Positions 1-5,326 of a stretch of DNA of 5,326 nucleotides are shown piece after piece; the first letter of the stretch is position 1, and each line of letters opens with the position of its first letter. The stretch spans positions 1-5,326 of the forward strand of contig JANLGB010000161.1 of NCBI GenBank assembly GCA_024653405.1, given 5' to 3'. The position numbers and the translations under genes are program-made. The DNA comes from Candidatus Saccharicenans sp. (lineage in GTDB: Bacteria > Acidobacteriota > Aminicenantia > Aminicenantales > Saccharicenantaceae). The notes under the pieces are model-generated. The model ran no database searches. It worked only from the letters and a program-made list of their open reading frames with translations, and was not told the origin of the DNA.

Positions 1-939
1 CCAGGGTATTGCAGTGCTCGTCAGCCACGATTTTGACTCTCGAGCCCAGGGCTTCCAGTTTCCGGGTGATTCTGGCCAGGCCGTCCAGCTGCCGGTATTT
101 TTCTTCGAGGTCCACCGGTGCCTCAAGGTAAAGAATGAAGTCCCCGGCCTCTTTTTCCAGGGATGCTATGTAATCGGTAACCTTATCCAGATTGCCCTCA
201 AAAATCAGGCCAATGGTGCCGTAAACGTCAATATGCAGGTCGGGGCGGTAATCTTCCCGGGGGCGGAGCTTTACTATCCTGTCCGCCAGCCAGCTGATGT
301 ATTCCCTTAACTTTTCCCCGGTCCGGCCCAGCTTGTCCTCAACGTTATTGATCAGGGCATGGGGAAGGGCGTCAACCTGCTTCAGGATCATCTCATCGGC
401 GTTGGTGTAGCGGTCATCTCCCGACTGACCGAAAATTTTAACCCTTTCCGGAATAACCGGCAGACGGTATTCTTCCGCGATGATTTCGCATTTCAATTTC
501 TTTTCAGCTTTAGCCCGGGCGTCCAGCAAGGCCTGGGACAGGCCGTACCTGATAGTTGTGGGGAGCCTCTGGCCTTCAAACTTCAGCTTTTCGAACCGGT
601 CGGCCATCTTCCGGAAAGGCTCGATCTCCATGCCTTCCAGTAACGGCCGCAGGTTCTTTTCCATGAACTGCAGGTAATTCTCGGCCAGAAAGAGCGGGTC
701 GCGGCCGCCCACGCCCGAATACTGGACGGCGGCACAGTCGCCGACGGCCAGCTGGCTGTCTTCGAGTTCCAGGATGATGGACAGGCACTCGCCGGCCATC
801 CGGATGCTCTGGAACCCTCTGGTCACCGGTTTTCCTTCGTAGACAAAGCCGTCGGCCCTGGCTCCCTTCTTGATGGCCCTCTGGTCGTCAAAAAAGAAAG
901 CCGACTTACCCGGAACGAACAGAACTTTTTTATTCTCAC
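1..939 (-). CDS. mal: Methylaspartate ammonia-lyase, 3' end cut by window; start region frameshifted
   Basis: This enzyme deaminates (2S,3S)-3-methylaspartate to mesaconate and ammonia. It is an enolase-superfamily, Mg-dependent cytosolic enzyme and the step after glutamate mutase. The frame beginning with GTT at 925-923 is open to the window edge and contains FDDQRAIKKGA, GDCAAVQYSG and GRDPLFLAEN. Counting from the GTG at 939-937 with a -1 shift at 931-925, the residues reported as catalytic or metal-binding in clostridial enzymes fall at the same numbers: His194 (LPHALINN), Asp238 (HIDVYGT), Glu273 (YLEAPVD) and Asp307 (VADEHCNT). The general base Lys331 and roughly the last 100 residues lie outside the window. 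The GTG overlaps the glmE stop by 4 bp (GTGA) and has GGGAGG five bases upstream. Without a shift the GTG frame ends after 38 codons at a TGA (825-823). In the body frame no ATG, GTG or TTG occurs before codon 39, past the conserved N-terminus. Identity is very secure; how the start is expressed is uncertain. Confidence 0.95.
925..931 (-). other. A_AAA_AAG heptamer at the lyase frame junction
   Basis: In the GTG frame the codons read GTG AGA ATA AAA AAG. The heptamer A_AAA_AAG therefore sits in the correct phase for tandem tRNA-Lys slippage by -1, after which GTT CTG TTC GTT continues the conserved enzyme. The product VRIKKVLFVPG aligns without a gap to the family N-terminus. The alternative is that a seventh A was lost from the DNA or from the read. 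I see no strong downstream stem; only a 3-bp CCG/CGG pairing is obvious. Confidence 0.6.
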
Positions 940-2384
940 TTCGGCCTCCCGACTAATTTGCCTTTGCTGATGGCGTAGATGTCATCCGTTACCATTTCGA
1001 AGGAGATGGCCCGACCCTCGGCCCGGGCTCTTTCCTGGAGTCGTTGGCGGTGGAAGGCCATTGTCTCCTCGGGCAGCGGTAGGTTGCCCTTGTTGAATAT
1101 CCTGATAAAACCCTCGTTGTCCCGCATCGGGATGATTTTCCCGTGGTTGTAGATGGACGGGGCAAAGGGCACATCCAGCAGGCCAGCTTCAAAGGCGGCG
1201 ACTGTCCCGGCTGCCACCTCGCCCTGACCTATTTCATAAACTTTATTCAACAGGCTGCGGACCTCGGCCTCGATCAGCTTAACTTCGGACTGCACGTCTT
1301 CTGGCTTGAAGATGACCTGATCTTCCACCATGTTGATGGCCTGGCGGGTAGCCCGCAGGCCCTGGGCGTTAGCTTCCTTGGTGGGAATGCCCATGGCCTC
1401 GTGGGGCGACTTGACGATGACCTTTTCGGCTCCGGCTAACCTGGCCACGATGGCTCCCAGGGCAATCACCGAAAAGGCCTTGGCCTCATCCTCCGGGAAG
1501 CCGCCCATCCATTGGGGGAAGACCGTGGTCAGTTCGAAATCATCGAAGCCTTCCTGGCGCAAATATTCTTCGGCCAGCCCCCTCAGGGCAGTAATGGCGG
1601 CCACATCCTGGATGATGTTGCCGCCCTGCCCGTAGCCTAAAGTTATCGACCGGACACCCTGCTTGGCGGCTAATAATCCTTCTATGATTCCGATGGCGAG
1701 AGAAATGCATGGTGGCACCAGAGTGCCGGTCAGCGGTCCGAATGGCTCGCGATTTATCCTGATACCATTTTCTTCGTAAAGTCCAACCAGGCGGTCGACG
1801 TATTGCCAGTCCCGGAGCGATTTTTCCACCGGGACCCGCTTGGCGTAAGGAATGTTGTAAGAAATACCGCCACCCTCAAAGCTGGTAAAACCGGCGGCCA
1901 GAGTAATCTCGGCCAGAAGCCGGGCGTCGGGGGTTCCGTGGCGGACCTGCAGCGGCCGGTTGACGCTCTCCACCACCCGGCGGCAGCCCTCCACTCCGTG
2001 GTTGACCGCAGGAAAGCCGTTGAGAAGGGAAGTGCCCGCCTGTTTTGATTTCTCGATGCCCCTTTCAGCTTCTTCGTAGCGGTTCTGCCGGGTGTAGGCA
2101 TCGATGGTGGTCGGCAGCAGGTCGGCCTGGCCCTCGGTTTCCAGGTAGCGGAGTAGCTTGATATGGTCCTCGATCAGGGCCACACCGGCCCGGGGCTGCA
2201 GCAATGTTTTCCGTTTTTCCCGGGCCTTTTTCATGGCCCAGGCAAACCTTCTTTCCTCGGGGATGGTCCGGTGCAGCCCGATGCCCTCTTCGATGGAAAC
2301 GTTTTGGCCGGTGGGCCAGGTCTGCAGGACTTCCTTTCTTATTTCATAGAATTCCTTGAGGTCCAGTTTTTCGTTTTTGATCAT
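936..2384 (-). CDS. glmE: Glutamate mutase epsilon (catalytic) subunit
   Basis: GlmE is the TIM-barrel catalytic subunit of adenosylcobalamin-dependent glutamate mutase (methylaspartate mutase). With GlmS it interconverts L-glutamate and 3-methylaspartate by a radical carbon-skeleton rearrangement. The 482-residue length matches the family (about 483-485). The substrate-binding arginines are present as R65 (LLQPRAG), R99 (AYTRQNRY) and R148 (LQVRHGT), together with E170 in TSFEGGG, Y176 and Y180 in SYNIPY, and K321, K325 and E329 in KVIVKSPHE. All are offset by one from the clostridial numbering, so there is no internal gap up to there. The ATG follows the glmL stop by four bases, and its GAGG Shine-Dalgarno (2397-2394) lies in the last codons of glmL. 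The TGA stop is fused to the lyase GTG. Translational coupling is therefore likely on both sides. It is the only gene here with no lesion. Confidence 0.98.
   Translation of the reverse strand: MIKNEKLDLKEFYEIRKEVLQTWPTGQNVSIEEGIGLHRTIPEERRFAWAMKKAREKRKTLLQPRAGVALIEDHIKLLRYLETEGQADLLPTTIDAYTRQNRYEEAERGIEKSKQAGTSLLNGFPAVNHGVEGCRRVVESVNRPLQVRHGTPDARLLAEITLAAGFTSFEGGGISYNIPYAKRVPVEKSLRDWQYVDRLVGLYEENGIRINREPFGPLTGTLVPPCISLAIGIIEGLLAAKQGVRSITLGYGQGGNIIQDVAAITALRGLAEEYLRQEGFDDFELTTVFPQWMGGFPEDEAKAFSVIALGAIVARLAGAEKVIVKSPHEAMGIPTKEANAQGLRATRQAINMVEDQVIFKPEDVQSEVKLIEAEVRSLLNKVYEIGQGEVAAGTVAAFEAGLLDVPFAPSIYNHGKIIPMRDNEGFIRIFNKGNLPLPEETMAFHRQRLQERARAEGRAISFEMVTDDIYAISKGKLVGRPK
945..950 (-). promoter_or_regulatory. 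Shine-Dalgarno of the ammonia-lyase gene
   Basis: GGGAGG lies inside the last codons of glmE, five bases before the GTG at 939-937. It decides the start, because it selects a frame that does not encode the lyase body. It also lies 13 bases upstream of the A_AAA_AAG heptamer. That is about the spacing at which an internal SD-like element stimulates -1 frameshifting in E. coli dnaX, so it could serve both roles. The dual role is inference. Confidence 0.75.
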
Positions 2385-2388
2385 GACT

Positions 2389-3801
2389 TCAATCCTCGTC
2401 TTTTAAGTTTTCAAGTAAGGCCACAGCCAGGGCCGTAGCTTCTTTGGGATATTTTCCAACCAGATTGCCCAGCAAGGAGAAAAGATACTGCCGGTCGGCA
2501 TAGAAGAGGGGTTTCTCCGGCAGGAGTTTTCGCTCCTGGCCATAAGTTCTGAGCTTTTGCAAGGGCCGGCGCATTGTCTCAGCCGAGCCGGACGCCGCCA
2601 GGAAACCGCCGCTGCCGACGATGGCCTTAACCCGCCTCAGGTCTTTTCCGGTTTGGACGTAAACCCGGCCCTGGGGAGTGTAGGTTTCTCTCCAGCCGCC
2701 GCTGTGGCGGAGGGCGGCGTAGTAAACGCAAGTTTCAGCCAGCAGGCGGTCAAATAACGTCTCCTCTTCAGATTGAGGCAGGTAATCCAGGTCCAGGGCG
2801 ATTTTGTCCAGGTGTTTTCTCAGCCGCTCGACTTCCAGGCCAAGTCCCTTAAGACGTTCTTCAAGGTAAGCCCAGCCGCTATCGGCGAGCGAATGGGCCG
2901 AAACCCTCAGCCCCAGGTCACCCTCCACTGTCCTTTTTACTTTCGGTTCGCGGATACCCTTGAGAATGACGGTATCGGTTTCCAGGTAAGATTCGGTGTT
3001 GGAGTAAAAATCGGTGTTGGCCCCACCGATGTCGATGGCGGCCAGGTCCGACCAGTCGGTTTGATATTGGGGGATGGCGGAGATTAATTCAAACACGGCC
3101 AGGGGAGTAGGCTGGGGAGGGGTTCCGAACAGGTCTACTATTTCCGACAGGCCGCGGCCGCTGACAATCCTTTTCAGAAATAGGTCCCGGATTTTTTCCC
3201 GGGCTGGTTCCAGATTGACCTGTCCCACTTCGGGCATCAGGTTTTCGGTCACGATGACTTCCTTGGCCGGCATGAGGTCAACGACTTCTTCGGCCGCTGC
3301 TCTGTTGCCGGCATAGATCACAGGGCAGGAGAGAGAGGAAGCGGCCAGCTTGCGGGCGTTTTCCAGGACATAACGGCTGTTGCCGCCGTCGGTGCCACCG
3401 CTGAAAAGTAGAATGTCGGGCTGGATGTTTTCCAGGTAGCCGATATCACTCCGGGTCAGGCTGAAAGAATAGCTGGCGATGACCTTTCCGCCGGCTGACA
3501 TGGCCGCCAGCTTGGCCAGTTGCAGGGTCAGGTCGGGCACCAGCCCGATGGCCGCAATCCGCAACCCGCCCTTGGCTGAAGAAGAAAAGTAAATTTCGGC
3601 TTAGCCGACCATCTCTCTTAGCGTAGTGTCTCTATCTTTTTGTAGCAGACCAACCAGGGCCTGGCGGAAGCCCCGCACCAGGTTATCCTGGGTGGTGGGA
3701 ACAGAGATTCGCTTTTCGAGCTTCAGGCCCGACGGGCTAAGTGTAAACAGGACACCCTTAGTCCAGGTGGAACCGAGGTCGAGGCTGATTATTTTCTTCA
3801 T
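2389..3801 (-). CDS. glmL: GlmL/MutL ASKHA-type ATPase of the glutamate mutase operon, interrupted by in-frame TAA
   Basis: GlmL (MutL; unrelated to the mismatch-repair protein) accompanies glutamate mutase genes. It is thought to act as an ATP-dependent chaperone or reactivase, though its role is not firmly proven. ASKHA (actin/Hsp70/sugar-kinase fold) motifs are present in order: phosphate-1 DLGSTWTKG near residue 8, SSSAKGGL near 73, FSGGTDGGN near 133, phosphate-2 AAIDIGGANTDF near 255, and an adenosine-type IVGSGGFLA near 394. The full frame is 470 codons, close to the usual size. Codon 67 is TAA (3603-3601), and the frame continues in phase as AEIYFSSSAKGGL, so this is a substitution-type interruption, not a frameshift. 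Taken literally the gene yields a 66-residue piece and a C-terminal piece that could restart at TTG 3564-3562. The ATG follows the corrected glmS end by nine bases. Family assignment is firm; the functional state is not. Confidence 0.94.
3601..3603 (-). other. In-frame ochre stop inside glmL
   Basis: The codons around the site read ATG GTC GGC TAA GCC GAA ATT TAC. The frame is conserved on both sides, with DLGSTWTKG upstream and SSSAKGGL downstream. A single substitution from CAA, GAA or AAA would create this TAA. It is neither TGA nor TAG, so selenocysteine or pyrrolysine insertion does not explain it. Confidence 0.85.
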
Positions 3802-3810
3802 GGTAGTGAT

Positions 3811-4334
3811 TCACCCGACCGGGGAACCTTTGGTTTCGGCGGCCTTTCCGTGGGCCTCCGGTTCAGGTTTCGTCGGCTCTCCGGTCTGGCCGTTACCATG
3901 AGGGTCATTTGAGTCAAAACTAAATCTTTCCTTTATGTCCCGTCTTAAGAGTTCGGCGGCCTTTTTCAGGTCGACGTCTGGGGGAAGACCCGGTCGAAAC
4001 CCATTTTCTTGAATTTTTCTTCCACTATCTCAAATGGGGTTTTGCCCACTACCAGGTTGCCGCCGACATAAAGAAGGATCCGGTCCAGGACCTTTTCCAG
4101 GCACAGGTCTCTGAAGCCCTGGCAGTCAATATCACCATGGCCGTAGAGCGAGGAGACAAAAATGGCTTTGGCGTTGGTTTCTATGGCCGCGTTGATGAAT
4201 TCCTGCTGGGAGACCATGACTCCCAGGTTGAGCACCTTAAAGCCTTCGGCCGTAAAGAATAATTCCAGAATCTTGTTGCCCACCGAGTGACAATCGGCTC
4301 CGATCACTCCGAGGATGATGGTGTCCTGGTCCAT
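3811..4334 (-). CDS. glmS: Glutamate mutase sigma (cobalamin-binding) subunit, frameshifted near the C-terminus
   Basis: GlmS is the small Rossmann-like subunit that binds adenosylcobalamin base-off/His-on at the interface with GlmE. From the ATG at 4334-4332 the motif DCHSVG gives Asp14, His16 and Gly19, and [11 protein letters not shown] gives Ser61 and Leu63, matching clostridial GlmS numbering. VGGNLVVG follows near residue 91. This supports that start, with GGAG nine bases upstream. An in-frame ATG at 4379-4377 would add 15 hydrophilic residues and cannot be excluded. The frame as given stops at 3968-3966, just after GFDRVFP. A -1 shift at the five-C run (3984-3980) restores [20 protein letters not shown] and continues to a TGA at 3813-3811. 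This gives 174 residues, with an unusual hydrophilic tail beyond the normal length of about 137. Only nine bases then separate it from glmL. Confidence 0.93.
3980..3984 (-). other. Five-C run at the glmS frame junction
   Basis: The zero frame reads GTC TTC CCC CAG ACG and terminates within five more codons. With six C it would read GTC TTC CCC CCA GAC GTC GAC CTG AAA AAG, which matches the Pro-rich turn and C-terminal helix of GlmS. The site is not a canonical X_XXY_YYZ heptamer, although single-tRNA proline slippage on the C run is conceivable. A base lost from the genome or from the read is simpler. Confidence 0.75.
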
Positions 4335-4421
4335 GTTCCTAAACTCCAGTTTCTGGTTGCTCCTGTTTTCCTGGTTCATTTTGCCTGCCGGTCCTTTGGG
4401 TTGGGGCTGATTTCTTCCTGA
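4335..4421 (-). other. Short spacer between regulator and glmS
   Basis: These 87 bases separate the regulator stop from the preferred glmS start. They contain the alternative glmS ATG (4379-4377), with a weak AGG four bases upstream of it, and a small CCAG-AAA-CTGG inverted repeat near the preferred start. I see no convincing -35/-10 pair and no terminator, so glmS is probably transcribed together with the regulator. Confidence 0.5.
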
Positions 4422-5326
4422 TCAGGGATTAAGCAGCTGGCTGATTTTTTCTTCGACGTAGAGCAGAGAACCCCGTTCAATCTGGTAATCAAAGGTGATG
4501 ACTTTTCCGCCCCGTCCAGTGAATTCCTGGACCGCAGCCATGTTTTCTTTCTGGCGCTGCAGCTGGTATCCGGGTGGGATGAAGACCACATCTACACTGG
4601 ACAGAAATTCGGGCAATTGGCTTTCGTCCTTTAAGAAGAGATAGGGGACGGGGCCGGCGACCAGGCCCAGGCTCTTCAATCTGGCCACTACCCGGTTCAG
4701 GAAATTCTGGCTCTCGCAGACCACACCCAGTCTCTGGACCGGGCTGAGGCTGGCCATCTCGATGATGGTTTCCTGGCTGGGGGAGACAGCCACCTGCAGG
4801 AGCTTGTCCTTGAGGCCAGATAATTTCCCCAGAAGCTCGCTGTAATGGGTACTGGTGGTGAGAATCAGGTCGAACGGTTTAAGCCTTTTCTCGGCTTCGG
4901 GGTCGGCCATGATTTCGTCGAGCAGAAAACGAGCCACCCGGACGTGCTTCAAAAAGGTCAGTTGCCTTTCGAAAATGGCCAGGCTTTCCGGGTTGCAGTC
5001 GATCATGGCCACATTGAAATCCTCCAGCTTTTCCTCGCGCTGGAATATGGCCAGGTCAACGAAGGTCTTGATTTCCTGGTAGGAAAAATTCAACTTCTGG
5101 AGCTCGTCCAGGAGGTTATCGATCATTTTCAATGCTTTTTCTTTGCGGCCGGTGGGAATGACGTCCTGCCGGGCAGAAATAAAGGTCCCCCGACCCTGGG
5201 TGGTTTCGATAAGGCCGTCGGCGGCCAGCAGCTCGTAGGCCTTTTTCACGGTGCCGCGGGCAATTTTAAGCTGTGCGGCCAGCTCTCTCTCGGTTGGCAG
5301 CTTGTCGCCAGCTTAAGCCTGGCGAC
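4422..5326 (-). CDS. GntR-family transcriptional regulator with unrecognised C-terminal effector domain, 5' end missing
   Basis: The N-terminal part is a GntR winged helix-turn-helix: GDKLPTERELAAQLKIARGTVKKAYELL, followed by the wing GLIETTQGRGTFIS. A helical linker rich in Leu and Glu (MIDNLLDELQKLNFSYQEI) resembles the YtrA-type arrangement. After it come about 190 residues of alternating strand- and helix-like segments (VAMIDCNPESL, LILTTSTHY, RLGVVCESQNF, VVFIPPGYQLQ, KVITFDYQIERGSLLYVEEKI). I do not recognise this as FCD, UTRA or the MocR aminotransferase domain. It may bind a ligand of the pathway (inference). The gene is the first visible of the operon and co-directional with glmS, so it is a plausible local regulator. 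A TAA lies in frame at 5315-5313, immediately before AGDKLP. Adding one base there would give VARLKAGDKLPTEREL, a good GntR sequence. The GTG at 5249-5247 is inside the DNA-binding helix and is not the true start. Confidence 0.88.
5304..5326. repeat. Near-perfect palindrome at the end of the sequence
   Basis: The arms GTCGCCAG and CTGGCGAC flank a central CTTAAG plus one extra C (plus strand). The sequence therefore almost folds back on itself over its final 23 bases, within what should be the coding region of the regulator. A palindrome exactly at a sequence end is typical of a fold-back assembly or library artefact. It could also be coincidental, because the reading RLKAGDKLP fits the GntR family. 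Confidence 0.6.

Noticed and set aside
14..677. Plus-strand open frames in the first 680 bases
   Set aside because: The minus strand here encodes the lyase with its metal ligands in a continuous frame that runs off the window edge, so these frames are shadows.
900..925. Downstream stem stimulating the lyase frameshift
   Set aside because: Only a three-base-pair CCG/CGG stem is visible just after the heptamer; no stable hairpin or pseudoknot could be drawn by eye.
1143..1635. Plus-strand open frames opposite glmE
   Set aside because: They are antisense to a complete, motif-verified glmE and have compositions typical of shadows in GC-rich coding DNA.
2773..3316. Plus-strand open frames opposite glmL
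   Set aside because: They lie fully antisense to conserved ATPase sequence, show no recognisable motifs, and no Shine-Dalgarno was evident.
3601..3603. Selenocysteine or pyrrolysine insertion at the glmL stop
   Set aside because: The codon is TAA, which neither system uses, and the neighbouring family sequence gives no reason for a special residue there.
4338..4352. CCAG-AAA-CTGG inverted repeat before glmS as a regulator operator
   Set aside because: Only four bases per arm, with no second copy seen in a promoter-like position; too weak to support.
4376..4591. Separate small minus-strand gene between the regulator and glmS
   Set aside because: It overlaps the 3' end of the regulator in another frame and its protein has no familiar features.

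Overview
The window is one end-to-end minus-strand operon for fermenting glutamate through the methylaspartate pathway. Read 3'->5' on the given strand, the order is: GntR-family regulator (5' end missing) - glmS - glmL - glmE - methylaspartate ammonia-lyase (3' end missing). The lyase sits at positions 1-939 and has an open frame of 313 codons with all the metal ligands that fall in the window. glmS-glmL-glmE-lyase is the gene order known from Clostridium tetanomorphum. Moderately GC-rich codon use, GTG starts, tight spacing and this pathway suggest an anaerobic amino-acid-fermenting Clostridia/Peptococcaceae-type Firmicute. That assignment is inference; no rRNA or taxonomic marker is present.

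The genes form one route. GlmS binds cobalamin and GlmE is the catalytic barrel; together they form adenosylcobalamin-dependent glutamate mutase, which converts L-glutamate to (2S,3S)-3-methylaspartate. GlmL is an ASKHA-fold ATPase thought to service or reactivate the mutase. The lyase removes ammonia to give mesaconate, which normally goes via citramalate to pyruvate and acetate. The regulator at the head of the operon is the obvious candidate controller. The operon promoter and operator must lie beyond position 5326.

The striking property is that four of the five cistrons need a correction to be read through, and only glmE is clean. (1) The lyase has a good Shine-Dalgarno and a GTG start overlapping the glmE stop, but the conserved body lies in the -1 frame. 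The switch falls exactly at A_AAA_AAG, the classic dnaX-type slippery heptamer. (2) glmS runs out of frame at a run of five C; a -1 shift there restores the conserved C-terminus and fills the gap before glmL. (3) glmL carries an in-frame TAA at codon 67. (4) The regulator needs one extra base at about 5311-5312, or else the last dozen bases are a fold-back artefact. The two clear frame errors are each one base short within a homopolymer, so sequencing or assembly error or recent decay is the simplest explanation. Programmed or transcriptional slippage at the lyase start is the interesting alternative.

No tRNA, rRNA, CRISPR array, insertion sequence or convincing terminator was seen. No stretch over 300 bases is without a gene once the frames are corrected.
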